Source: Rhodoferax sp. UBA4409
GTDB lineage: Bacteria; Pseudomonadota; Gammaproteobacteria; Burkholderiales; Burkholderiaceae_C
Reading direction: 5' to 3'
Length of the DNA: 41,147 bases
NCBI GenBank assembly: GCA_002390825.1
Contig: DGQR01000034.1
Span: 1-41,147, forward strand
Part shown: one piece after another, positions 15,556-24,019 of the stretch
Position numbering within the stretch: the stretch's first letter is position 1
How the letters are laid out: each line of letters starts with the position of its first letter
Notes under the pieces: model-generated
What the model was told of the DNA's origin: nothing
Database searches by the model: none
Seen by the model: only the letters and a program-made list of their open reading frames with translations
Made by a program: the position numbers and the translations under genes

Positions 15556-16911
15556 TCAATCTTTCGGACCTCCGCCTTGCAGCTCCAGGCGGAACGCATC
15601 GCTATAGGGCCCGATGACGCCCGCTCGGGTCACACTAGCAACGCGCCAAAAATAGGGCCCTGGTGGCAGTGCAAGCAGCACGGCGCCCACATCACCCGCT
15701 ATGTTCGGGACCAGGGCTACCACCTGCGCAAAACGTTCGTCTTCGGCGACCTGGAACCGGTAGCTGTGGGCCTCAGTAGCCGCTTCCCAACGGAAAGAAA
15801 TTTTGGAACCAGTGCTGCGCTGACCGTCGCCCGGGAAGGTGAGCTTGGGAGGCTCTGGCTTGGTGCGAAGTGCGAAGGCCTTGACTGCATTCAAGCCCTC
15901 CAGCCCGGAGGCATGCACCCCCCGGATGCGGAGTACATAGTCACCATCGGGCAAGTCATCCCATTGCACACGGGTGGTTTGCAACAGCGTATCTTCAATG
16001 ATGGCCTCTGCGCCCTGCACCTGCGCGAGCAACTGCAGGCGGTATTGCTGCGCGCCCGCTATCGACTGCCACGCAAACTGGACTGGCAGTTTGCCGATGA
16101 CGTCGTCCCGCGCCTCCAGCTGTGGCGCAGGCAACAGAGCCTGGGGTGTGCCTAGCGGCTTACCGGGTTCGGCAATCAGCCCGAACCCCCGGCCGATCAA
16201 GGCCTGCTGCCCGTTCGCAGTACCGGCAATCAAGCCTTCGTCCACCTCCGTGCGTGTCTCGCCGCTGCTGCCATCCACCTGGATGCGGAAGCCGGTCCCG
16301 CGCACCGCGAGGTTGATGGCAGGCGTGCCAATTTCATAGCGCGCGGCCGGCCCCCTTTGCGGAGTCACCTGGGAGTCCGTGCCGCCCTCCAGCACTTGCA
16401 CCTTGGTATCGGCCATGCCGGTCTTGCCGTAATTGACGAGGCTTGTCAGGTCGATGGTGCTTTTTTCTGTCACCAGCATGCGGGAGTCGTCGGCAAAGCG
16501 AATCGTCAGGGTGCTGCGGGAGCTTGTTTGCAGACGGTCCCCCATTTTGAGAATGTCGCCAGACGAGAGCTTACCCACGGGCTGCCCGGACTTGTCCAGG
16601 CGCTGAACATCCCCATGCACCAACACCGCCTCTGCCACCGGGTTGCCTTGTTTCAGCTCGCCGACGGGAATGTTGAGTTGCTTGCCCGGCGTCAGCAGCT
16701 TCGGCTCGGTAACGCCGTTGCGCTGCTGCAATTGCTTCCATTCATCCGGTTTCTTTTGATAGGTCTTGGCAATATCCACCAGCCGGTCACCCGACTTGAC
16801 CTTGTAGCCCCAGACTGCACCGGAGGTCTGCGCTTGGGCAAACGCAATTCCTGCAAAGCACAGGCCAATCACCAGCGCAAGTGAACGTTTCATAGACATC
16901 GGGGCGCTCAT
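15556..16911 (-). CDS. Periplasmic LysM-FecR-FN3-like protein
   Basis: The 451-residue product carries a signal peptide (MKRSLALVIGLCFAGIAFAQ, from the third Met) and then a LysM domain (about 36-84, YKVKSGDRLVDIAKTYQKKP...LLTPGKQLNIP), which binds peptidoglycan. A FecR domain follows (about 90-240, with VHGDVQRLDKSGQPVG, GDRLQTSSRSTLTIRFADDS and INLAVRGTGFRI), and the end holds two fibronectin III-like repeats (about 270-450, each ending in Y-x-L/W-R-V/I, as in DYVLRIRGV and PYFWRVASV). FecR domains usually pass outer-membrane signals to inner-membrane partners. Here the neighbour is a CHASE2 cyclase rather than an anti-sigma system. The start overlaps the stop of tpsA as ATGA, so translation is probably coupled. 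Confidence 0.88.
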   Translation of the reverse strand: MSAPMSMKRSLALVIGLCFAGIAFAQAQTSGAVWGYKVKSGDRLVDIAKTYQKKPDEWKQLQQRNGVTEPKLLTPGKQLNIPVGELKQGNPVAEAVLVHGDVQRLDKSGQPVGKLSSGDILKMGDRLQTSSRSTLTIRFADDSRMLVTEKSTIDLTSLVNYGKTGMADTKVQVLEGGTDSQVTPQRGPAARYEIGTPAINLAVRGTGFRIQVDGSSGETRTEVDEGLIAGTANGQQALIGRGFGLIAEPGKPLGTPQALLPAPQLEARDDVIGKLPVQFAWQSIAGAQQYRLQLLAQVQGAEAIIEDTLLQTTRVQWDDLPDGDYVLRIRGVHASGLEGLNAVKAFALRTKPEPPKLTFPGDGQRSTGSKISFRWEAATEAHSYRFQVAEDERFAQVVALVPNIAGDVGAVLLALPPGPYFWRVASVTRAGVIGPYSDAFRLELQGGGPKD

Positions 16912-19514
16912 TGGAAGACCACGTCCGCGAATTTGCCATTCGGGCTCACCAAGCGCACCGTCAGCGGCAAGCCATTGGCTGGAACAGCACCGGCACTCAA
17001 ACCAGGGGCGGCGCGGTCAAAGCGCAGCCATGCGGGGAGCGGGCCACCACCCACTCGGGCCTGAAGGGTGGTGGCGCCTCCGTTTGACTGCAATGCTTGC
17101 AGAAGCTGGCGTGGCAGGTTGACCCGAAAGCCTTCACCGGGCGCTACCGTCACCGTCATGACCACAGGCTTTCCGGGGCCGCTGAGTGTGGCCAACAAGA
17201 CCGCACCACTGCTGCTAGCACCCACTTGGAGTGACTGTGCTGCGCCCTTCAAAAACGCCTCCATTGAAGGGCGGAGAGCGACGGTCGGCGGCAATGAAGT
17301 GACAGGCTTTGCGCCACCCGAAAAGCCGCTGCTGCGCAGACGGCTGGTGGGTGCTGTCGCGCCATTGCTGGCAAGCGCTGTTGCGCCGCTTGCCACAGGC
17401 CCGGGCGCCACATTACCACCCGTAGCACCGGCTGCAGCCACGGTAGCGGGGGCAACCCCCATCGTGAGTACAGGCACGCCGGTACTGCCGGCCTGCAGTA
17501 TCGCCAAGCCCCCTTCTTCGACAGGTCTGAAAAGCCAGTCCGGTGGATCGAAGGCCAACAGCAGTGGCGGCGCAGCTGGAATGTCGGGCGTAGGGGGCGG
17601 AGCCGCAAGACCTGATTGCAGGGCAGCCAGTGTTTGGTTCACGGCAGTTGTGGGGTTCGCAGAGGCATAGATGAACCAATTGCCCGGCGCAACCGATGGC
17701 GGCGGCAGGCTGCCGGGGTCTTGCCCGTAGATCGCAACATTGCCACTATTGAGGCCGCCCACGGAGTCGTTCAATGGGCTATTGGTGTAGACCAGCCACC
17801 GTCCACCGGCAGTGTTAAAAACTCCTGCGCCTGCGTTGTTGGAAAGGCTGGCCCCGGCCAAAACGATAGTGCCACCGTTGCTGGAAATGCTGCTACCTGT
17901 GCCCAGGCTGATGCTCCCGCCAGCCAAGAAATTGACATCCAATGCGCCAGCGCTGGAACTGATGCTCACGCCGTTTGCCAACGCAATACCGCCAATGGCC
18001 TGGAGCGTGAGCGCAGCATTGCCACCACCCGTCTTGGAGACATTGGCATTGACCGTGATGTTGCCGGCACCGGTCCCGGTGGGCGCGGTTTGCAGCACCA
18101 CGCTGACGCCCAGATTCAGTTGGGTTTCGATGTCGGTGTTGAGTACGTTAGGAGTCCCTGGACCGGAGGCAAAAATCGCGAAGGGACCAGGCGGGATGAA
18201 CATGGCATCGGTAGGGAGGGCACCAATGGTCAGGTCTTCCGGGTCGAGCAACCAGGTTCCCCCGTTTCCATTCTGTGCGGCCGCGTCCAGGCGCATGCCT
18301 TGCACGTCAAGCCAATGCCCAGACGTCTCAATGCGCCCCCCGTTGCCTGACAAGGCGCCACCACGGGCGCGCAGTGTTCCGTACACACGGGTACTGCCCC
18401 CTGGCTTGGAAACATCCGACCAGGCCACAATCGTCCCGCCATCGCCCGTGCTCGTGGCGGACGCGTCCAGTGTGGCACCCCGCGCAATGTACACAGCGTT
18501 GGCTTGGCGGATATGGGGGTCCTTGCCTTGCCAACCGCCACCCACGGCAATGGTCCCACCGCCTGCATGGCCCGTGGCATCCAGCAGTGCCCCGTCATTG
18601 ACGGCTACCTTGTCGCCAGTCACCGTGATGCTGCCGCCCGTGGTGCCCGCTGCCGTTCCAGCGGCCTGCAAGGTGCCGCCCACGCTGACCACACCAGACT
18701 CCCCGCCGTCCAGGTAGATACGCCCATTGCGGTAGCCCACCGTATGGGCCTGCACGACGCCGGTGTTGTCGATGACCGTGGACAGCAATGCATCCCTGGC
18801 AGAGGCGGACATCCAGACAGCGCCACCATCAGCCTGCACGACGCCACCATTGCGCACAAGCGCGTTCAGCGCAGACTCGCTCACCGCCACCTTCAGCAGG
18901 CCGTCGCCGGCAAAGTCCAGGGTGACAGCACTGCCAGCAGCCAGCGCAACGCTGCCCTTGGGGGCAGAGATGTTGCCGTCGTTTTCTACCGTCTGGCCCA
19001 CCAGGGCTACGTAGCCGCCCTCTCGGGCGTGGATGGCACCCAAGTTACGAATACTGGCGGATGCGTTGCCCCGCAAGCTGTAGCGGCCCGCGAGGAAATC
19101 TGAATCGGCCATGTCCAGCGTCGAAGCAACCAAGCCGCCCACGTTGACCGAAGCCCCCTTCCCGAACAGGATGCCGTTGGGGTTGACCAGAAAGACCTGT
19201 CCGTTGGCAGACAGGTTGCCCAAGATGTGCGAAGGGTCTGAACCCAGCACGCGATTCAGGGCGACCGAGCTGCTGCTGGGCTGCACAAACCGCACTGACT
19301 CGCTGGCCCCGATGCTGAAGCTTTGCCAATTGATGGTGGCAGCATTGCTGATTTGGTTGACAACCAACACGCCAGTGCCACCGCTGGTGATGGCGGCAGC
19401 TCCATTGGTGACGACCCCATCCACCGGCAAAGCGAAGGCTGCAGAAACTAGGCTTGCGAGCACAGCCATGGCAATGACGCGGCGTTTGAATATCGAAGTG
19501 ATTAAACGAGACAT
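16908..19514 (-). CDS. Two-partner secretion exoprotein (TpsA, filamentous haemagglutinin N-terminal domain)
   Basis: The 868-residue product has an N-terminal signal peptide (to about residue 29, ending SAAFALP) and a TPS secretion domain (about 30-160) with NWQSFSIGASESVRFVQPSS, ILGNLSANGQVFLVNPNGILFGKGA and the NPNGI motif. The middle (160-600) is a Gly-, Ala- and Ser-rich beta-helix of haemagglutinin type. The last 150 residues differ: a Pro/Ala/Thr-rich linker, then a small beta domain ending LPAWLRFDRAAPGLSAGAVP..., which resembles He_PIG / cadherin-like Ig folds. It is short for a TpsA, and no toxin domain or CdiA-type VENN motif is seen, so an adhesin or surface-structure role is likelier than contact inhibition. 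It follows tpsB by 15 bases. Confidence 0.9.
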   Translation of the reverse strand: MSRLITSIFKRRVIAMAVLASLVSAAFALPVDGVVTNGAAAITSGGTGVLVVNQISNAATINWQSFSIGASESVRFVQPSSSSVALNRVLGSDPSHILGNLSANGQVFLVNPNGILFGKGASVNVGGLVASTLDMADSDFLAGRYSLRGNASASIRNLGAIHAREGGYVALVGQTVENDGNISAPKGSVALAAGSAVTLDFAGDGLLKVAVSESALNALVRNGGVVQADGGAVWMSASARDALLSTVIDNTGVVQAHTVGYRNGRIYLDGGESGVVSVGGTLQAAGTAAGTTGGSITVTGDKVAVNDGALLDATGHAGGGTIAVGGGWQGKDPHIRQANAVYIARGATLDASATSTGDGGTIVAWSDVSKPGGSTRVYGTLRARGGALSGNGGRIETSGHWLDVQGMRLDAAAQNGNGGTWLLDPEDLTIGALPTDAMFIPPGPFAIFASGPGTPNVLNTDIETQLNLGVSVVLQTAPTGTGAGNITVNANVSKTGGGNAALTLQAIGGIALANGVSISSSAGALDVNFLAGGSISLGTGSSISSNGGTIVLAGASLSNNAGAGVFNTAGGRWLVYTNSPLNDSVGGLNSGNVAIYGQDPGSLPPPSVAPGNWFIYASANPTTAVNQTLAALQSGLAAPPPTPDIPAAPPLLLAFDPPDWLFRPVEEGGLAILQAGSTGVPVLTMGVAPATVAAAGATGGNVAPGPVASGATALASNGATAPTSRLRSSGFSGGAKPVTSLPPTVALRPSMEAFLKGAAQSLQVGASSSGAVLLATLSGPGKPVVMTVTVAPGEGFRVNLPRQLLQALQSNGGATTLQARVGGGPLPAWLRFDRAAPGLSAGAVPANGLPLTVRLVSPNGKFADVVFQ

Positions 19515-19529
19515 GATGCGGCGCGACGA

Positions 19530-21218
19530 TCAGAAAAACTTGGCCGCCTGGAGCCAAACTCTCCAAGTGGCATCGGGTGCAGAGGTAGCTACTTCGTCCC
19601 CCACTTTCACGGCGCAGTAAGCGGTGGCCGTCCATTTGTTGGGGCTTGTAAAGTTCAGGCCAAAGCCTGCGCCACTTAGGGTTCTGCGTTTGGTGCTGGC
19701 GCCAGAGTCCCAGGGGGACTTGTTGGCGGTCGATGTACCCGTGTCGATAAAAGCGACGGCCTGGGCCGATCCGGCGAGGTACTGCGACAAGGCCGGCCAA
19801 GGGACTCGTCCCTCCATGTTCAAGACAAAGCCTTCATCTCCACTCGCCTCACCCGCCGGATACGCGCGAACGCCGCCCGTGCCACCCAAGCTGAATTTCT
19901 CGGAGGCGTCTAGATTCTTGGAGGCCCATTGCCCATTAAGGCTCAGGTACAGGCTGCGCTTTTGAGCAAGTTCTTGTTGCCAGCTCACTCCGTACACCAG
20001 CTTGTCAAAGGCGCCATTGCTTTGCGCGGTGATGGCGTCGTTGTTGCGGGTGGTGGCGTCTTGCAGAGATAAGGTCCCCATGGCCCATGCCGCGTTGTAC
20101 TGCAAGGCCCGCTGGCCCATCGCATCCAGGTGGTTGCCTTTCAATCCCAAGGTGTGAATCTGGGTCGTCTTTGTCGCCTGGCTGGGCGAACCCGCACCGG
20201 TGCGGTCGTTGAAGTCTTTGTGGTCCAGTGACCATTGGACGCTCAGGTTTTGCTGGCGTGAGCGCAGCAAGGGGTAGCTTGCAAATGCTGAACCCGTGTG
20301 CGCCGTCCCGCTGGACTCCAAACGGGCAAACGCACCGCCCAGCTGGTAGTAAAGGCTGCTGGTAGCCACACCCACGGTGAGGGGCCCCACCAGTGATTGG
20401 TAGGCCACACGGCCATAAGACAGCCCCTCACCCGAGGTCAGCAGCCGGGCCGACGCCATATCGCCCCACCCCATGGGTTCGTTGACATACAGGCTGGCCC
20501 CAAGCCTGTTGGCGCCCGTGTAATGGTTGCCTTGGTTGTCTAGCTCCAGGCTACCGCCCACCTTGGGACCCGCCGCAAGTTGGACCATCACATCGGCCGT
20601 ACCGGGCGTTGTCCCGGGACGCAGGGTGGAGCGCGCAAGCACACCCGGCAAATCACTAAGCAGCAAAATCCGCCGCTCCAGTTCTACCTGCGTTACCGGG
20701 CTTGCATCCTGCAACCCGGCCAGCAGGCTGGACGCGGTACGATCCGACACCTCGGAGGCATTGCTTAACTCGACCTGCCCCAGGCGCCCCTCCAGCACCT
20801 TTAGCTGCACCACACCATTGGCAATTTCCTGGGCGGGCACCAAAGCCTGCGCAAGAAAATAGCCTCGTTCGCGGTAGTAGCTGCTGACCTTGGCCGCCAT
20901 CTGACGCAATTCGCCGATCGTGTAGTCGCGACCGGCAATGAATCCACTGGCCTGGACCAGCTCTGGCGTGGTGAACGTCTGATTGCCGGCCAATGTGAGC
21001 GCTTCGACGAGTACCTTGGGCCCGTTGGACTCTACCGGGGGCTGCACCTGTTTCGCATCAGGGCCAAAATCCGGCTGCTTGGTAGACAAACTGGGCGATG
21101 CAGGAATTTGCTGCAGCTGCGTACCCGCATTGGGGGTTTGTTGAGCCTGTGGCGCCGTTGTGGCGACAAGCATGAAAGAGCCCAACAACAGAGACGGAAA
21201 AATGGTGATGTGTGGCAC
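19530..21218 (-). CDS. Two-partner secretion outer-membrane transporter (TpsB, ShlB/FhaC family)
   Basis: The 562-residue product is an Omp85-superfamily barrel that exports the TpsA protein encoded just downstream. It has a hydrophobic N-terminal signal, a Pro/Gln-rich linker, a POTRA domain (about 70-150, VEALTLAGNQTFTTPELVQ through VQLKVLEGRLG), a second POTRA-like part to about 220, and a 16-strand barrel containing the L6-loop motif VRAYPAGEASGDEG. It ends with a terminal Phe (AAKFF), as barrels do. The first codon is a GTG at 21218 without a clear ribosome site; the only in-frame sequence upstream runs to a stop with no better start. It heads the six-gene - strand cassette. Confidence 0.92.
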   Translation of the reverse strand: MPHITIFPSLLLGSFMLVATTAPQAQQTPNAGTQLQQIPASPSLSTKQPDFGPDAKQVQPPVESNGPKVLVEALTLAGNQTFTTPELVQASGFIAGRDYTIGELRQMAAKVSSYYRERGYFLAQALVPAQEIANGVVQLKVLEGRLGQVELSNASEVSDRTASSLLAGLQDASPVTQVELERRILLLSDLPGVLARSTLRPGTTPGTADVMVQLAAGPKVGGSLELDNQGNHYTGANRLGASLYVNEPMGWGDMASARLLTSGEGLSYGRVAYQSLVGPLTVGVATSSLYYQLGGAFARLESSGTAHTGSAFASYPLLRSRQQNLSVQWSLDHKDFNDRTGAGSPSQATKTTQIHTLGLKGNHLDAMGQRALQYNAAWAMGTLSLQDATTRNNDAITAQSNGAFDKLVYGVSWQQELAQKRSLYLSLNGQWASKNLDASEKFSLGGTGGVRAYPAGEASGDEGFVLNMEGRVPWPALSQYLAGSAQAVAFIDTGTSTANKSPWDSGASTKRRTLSGAGFGLNFTSPNKWTATAYCAVKVGDEVATSAPDATWRVWLQAAKFF

Positions 21219-21559
21219 GGCTGAAGCAGGATTCGGTCGTATTCCTGGCGGACGCCGGCCTCAGCAGAAGCGCTCGCAGGGGTGATGGAGGGGTAGTGTA
21301 CGAGAGCAAACCCCATAAATTGGACGGGGAAAACGAGCGTGCGAGAGGCCCTGCAGGTGAATCCCAACGGGGCCTTCTTTTTTATCGACTCGGCGATGGA
21401 TTGAAAACTCCTTGGGACCGGCTGTAGAAATCGGCCAGTGACTGCTTTCTGGAAGACAATTCCACCCACTTGTTGCACCGGGGGAAACACAGCCGACAGG
21501 CTGAAATCAGCGTGAGGCCAACACATTGCCCCCGCTTCTCGATTTGCCTACCTTTCATC
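21219..21559. other. Intergenic region between tpsB and the GreA-like gene
   Basis: This divergent interval of 341 bases must hold the promoter of the tps-cyclase cassette (- strand) and that of the GreA-like gene (+ strand); no clear -35/-10 pair was picked out. It contains a + strand hairpin at 21346-21375, AGGCCC.../...GGGGCCTT, followed by CTTTTTT. That hairpin shares the sequence GCAGGTGAAT with the terminator after xylA but has a decayed stem. No gene upstream of it on the + strand would need it. Confidence 0.45.
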
Positions 21560-22033
21560 ATGGATAGATTCTTGCTGCAGCAGCAGGTACTGGAGCGGCT
21601 TGCCGAAGACCTGCGGCAAGCCGAACAAGCAGTGCGTGTGGCCCATGAAACGGCGACTCACGAAGAAAACATTGCCGAAAACAAATACGACACATTGGGT
21701 CTCGAAGCCGCTTACCTGGCCACAGGCCAGGCCCGGCGCGCCGAAGGCATCCGCCAGGCGATGGCCCATTGGCGCCAATTCCGCCCGCGCCCCTACGACG
21801 CCAGCAAAGGTATACAGCTCGGCGCGCTGGTCTGCCTGGTCGATGCCGACGACAAGCAGCAACAGCTTTTTCTCGGTCCGGATGGAGGCAGTATGAAATT
21901 GGACAGCGGCATTCAAGTCATCAGCAGCGAAGGCCCTTTGGGCCGGGCGATGCTGGGTAAATGTGAGGGTGATGAGGTGTGGATACAGGTCGCTTCAATC
22001 CGACAGCAGTTTGATGTGCTGCGGGTCTATTAA
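21560..22033 (+). CDS. GreA/GreB-family transcription factor-like protein
   Basis: The 157-residue product has an N-terminal coiled-coil region (about 5-75, rich in Glu, Arg and Ala, with the tip-like EENIAENKYDTLGLEAAYLA) and a C-terminal FKBP-like domain (about 85-157, QLGALVCLVDADDKQQQLFLGP and the ending SSEGPLGRAMLGKCEGDEV). In the Gre family the latter reads ISPxSPLGxALLGKKxGDEV. Gre factors enter the RNA polymerase secondary channel and stimulate cleavage of backtracked RNA. Acidic residues exist near the coiled-coil tip, but whether they are placed for cleavage is not certain. ATG 21560 (MDRFLLQQQVLERL) is chosen over the longer frame from 21470, whose extra 30 residues do not look coding. 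It converges with the TfoX-like gene. Confidence 0.8.
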   Translation: MDRFLLQQQVLERLAEDLRQAEQAVRVAHETATHEENIAENKYDTLGLEAAYLATGQARRAEGIRQAMAHWRQFRPRPYDASKGIQLGALVCLVDADDKQQQLFLGPDGGSMKLDSGIQVISSEGPLGRAMLGKCEGDEVWIQVASIRQQFDVLRVY

Positions 22034-22070
22034 CCCGCATGCAAGCCCACGCCAAATTGGCTGAGGGTGG

Positions 22071-22511
22071 TTAGTCTCGTCGAGACTTCTGAGCTGCTTT
22101 TTCAGCGAGTTTCTTGGCCCCTGCAGGTTTAACGGTTGCTTTGGCCGCATTCGCGCGGATCGCGCATTCCAGCGACAGGCGCGCCCACGGGAGCATGGCG
22201 TCGTGTGAGTCCATCGCCTCCTCGGGCGCGGTGTAGTAGCCCATCGAAGCCGTCTTGGACTTTCCCACATACACAAACCGCTCACACCCAGCCGCTTCAA
22301 AGCGACTACGACAGACTTCATCTGCTTTGAGCCAAAGTTTGTCGCCGCCGCCAAGGTCAGCAATGATGGCGAAAGTAAGCCCCTCAACCGATATGCCCCA
22401 GCCGCCAAACATCCGCTTGGCTACGCAACGCCCTTGAGTGGAGAGCAGATCGCAGCAATAGTCTGCAAACTGGCGATTTTTTGCGGGGTTCACGATAGCG
22501 GGCATTGGCAC
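22071..22511 (-). CDS. TfoX N-terminal domain protein
   Basis: The 146-residue protein matches the TfoX-N family: FADYCCDLLSTQGRCVAKRMFGGWGISVEG, then FAIIADLGGGDKLWLKADEV, and FVYVGKSKTASMGYYTAPEEAMDS. The C-terminal 40 residues are an Ala/Lys-rich tail (AKATVKPAGAKKLAEK). It lacks the second domain of full-length TfoX/Sxy, so a role in competence cannot be assumed. The start is GTG 22511 or the ATG two codons later (22505). It stands alone and converges with the GreA-like gene, with 37 bases between the stops. Confidence 0.8.
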   Translation of the reverse strand: MPMPAIVNPAKNRQFADYCCDLLSTQGRCVAKRMFGGWGISVEGLTFAIIADLGGGDKLWLKADEVCRSRFEAAGCERFVYVGKSKTASMGYYTAPEEAMDSHDAMLPWARLSLECAIRANAAKATVKPAGAKKLAEKAAQKSRRD

Positions 22512-22630
22512 ATCTTAATGAGGCAGTCGCGCCAGGCCAAAACTCGAACGACGCTCATCGCGGCATAGGTGACCTCGGCAAGCCCGCCTCATTGGCAACC
22601 GATCGGAGGACTAATTGGGGTCTAAAAAAT

Positions 22631-22691
22631 CATCAAATCCTGCTCTAGCGCCCATAGCACCTGCGCAACCAGCTATCTTTTCAATAGCAAC
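22631..22691 (+). repeat. Dispersed 60-bp element, copy B (overlaps the MFS gene end)
   Basis: This is the same element as copy A, in the same orientation. Its right end (AGCTATCTTTTCAATAGCAA, 22671-22690) runs into the 3' end of the MFS gene on the - strand and supplies its last codons (L-L-L-K-R) and TAG stop at 22673-22675. Confidence 0.75.
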
Positions 22692-23842
22692 CCCACCATC
22701 GCCACACCGACTACCGCCACAAACCACATCAGCGCAACGCTGCTGGTGGCGGTCATGGCGCCACCGGCTACCACCGGGCCGACGACGGCGCTGAGGGAAT
22801 AGGCCATGGAGAGGCTGCTGACGTTCCAGGCCATGTCGGGCGTGGGGGTCTTGGTGGCGGCAATGAGTGACAGGGTGAGGAAGGCGGTGATCAGCCCGCC
22901 GAGCACGAACATGGTGGCAAACGCCACAGTCACACCGGGCAAGCAAGTGAGCAGCGCAGCGGCAAGGGCGGTGCCCAGCGCGGCCAGAGCGCCGGCGGCG
23001 CGCAGGCCCCAGTGGTCGGCCATCCAGCCCACGGGGTATTGCAGCAGCAAGCCACCCAAACCGAAGGCGGTAAGCAAATGCGCAATGCCTTCGGCCTCGA
23101 ACCCGCGGTCGCCCGCGAACACGGCAAACAAACCGGCCAGCGCCGACTCCAGCATGCCGCCGCACAGCGCGATCAGCAGCCCCTGCCGGAAGATGCGGTG
23201 CGGCCACGCCGCGTGGGCGGACTGGCGCCAACTGTTGATGTGGTGTGCCTCTTCCACCGGCGGTGTGCGGGCGAATGCCAAGGGCACCAGCGCCGAGACG
23301 GTAAAGCCCACGCCCACCCACAAAATGGTGTGGCCCTGCACGCCCACCCAAGCGGCAATGGCCGGGGCCACTACGGGGGCTGCGGCAATCAGCGTTTCAT
23401 GAAAACCCACCAGGCGCCCGCGTGCGTGGGCGGGGGCAATGTTGTATAGCCAGGGCTCCAGCCCCACCCAGCGCAGGCCCATGCCCAAGCCGGCCAGCAG
23501 GCCGCAAGCCAAATACGCAGGCCACGGCAAAGACGCCATAGGCACCCATGCAATGCCCAGCAGCGCCACCACCGAGCAGGCCAGCCCCGCCACCACCACG
23601 GTGCGCGCACCCCAGTGGCGGCACAGCCAAGGCGCCAGCCCGAGGCCGGGCATTTGCCCCATCCACAAAGAGGCCGCAAAAAAGCCCAGCTGCGCCGCAC
23701 TCAGCCCCTGCAGCGCCAGCCACACTGGCACGATGACAAAGATGATGCCGAACTGCCCTATCTGGGCCAGGGTGGACACCGCGTTCAGCGCGGTGATGGT
23801 GCGCCAGTCGTAGGCGCTGTGGGTTGGAGTGGTGCGGGACAT
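22673..23842 (-). CDS. MFS transporter
   Basis: The 389-residue product is a hydrophobic protein with about twelve membrane helices and the usual MFS loop signals, such as GWMADHWGLRAAGALAALG between helices 8 and 9, which matches the G-x3-D-R/H-x-G type motif. A longer cytoplasmic loop near the middle (AFARTPPVEEAHHINSWRQS) separates the halves. It faces away from the glutamine-synthetase-like gene across a 177-base region with a palindromic operator, so it is probably co-regulated with it and may import or export the substrate of that pathway. The last codons come from a repeat element, so its C-terminus may differ from relatives. Confidence 0.82.
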   Translation of the reverse strand: MSRTTPTHSAYDWRTITALNAVSTLAQIGQFGIIFVIVPVWLALQGLSAAQLGFFAASLWMGQMPGLGLAPWLCRHWGARTVVVAGLACSVVALLGIAWVPMASLPWPAYLACGLLAGLGMGLRWVGLEPWLYNIAPAHARGRLVGFHETLIAAAPVVAPAIAAWVGVQGHTILWVGVGFTVSALVPLAFARTPPVEEAHHINSWRQSAHAAWPHRIFRQGLLIALCGGMLESALAGLFAVFAGDRGFEAEGIAHLLTAFGLGGLLLQYPVGWMADHWGLRAAGALAALGTALAAALLTCLPGVTVAFATMFVLGGLITAFLTLSLIAATKTPTPDMAWNVSSLSMAYSLSAVVGPVVAGGAMTATSSVALMWFVAVVGVAMVGLLLKR

Positions 23843-23907
23843 GGAGCGAAACAGGAGGCGGAGGCGGGAGTCTAGCCGGTTCAGAAAACCGATCTAACTC
23901 TTGAATT

Positions 23908-23972
23908 TTTCGATCACAAAAGGCCAATTTAAATAATATTGCTAGACAAATTTGATATTTGTGATCACAAAT
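23908..23972. promoter_or_regulatory. Operator region with perfect palindrome, probable GntR/FCD regulator site
   Basis: ATTTGTGATCACAAAT at 23957-23972 is a perfect 16-bp palindrome. A related imperfect site, TTTTTCGATCACAAAA (23907-23922), shares the half GATCACAAA, with centres 50 bases apart. The core TTGTGATCACAA fits the T-N-G-T...A-C-N-A pattern known for FadR-subfamily GntR regulators, and such a regulator is encoded at 26762. A candidate -10 TAGAAT lies at 23986-23991, so a protein on the palindrome would cover the -35 region of the rightward promoter. Confidence 0.7.
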
Positions 23973-24019
23973 TAAGTGACCGCACTAGAATTTGGCCATC
24001 TCCACTCCCGGCTATTCGC

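Noticed and set aside
16908..19514. TpsA as a CdiA-type contact-dependent inhibition toxin
   Set aside because: It is short, has no VENN motif or C-terminal toxin, and no immunity gene follows.
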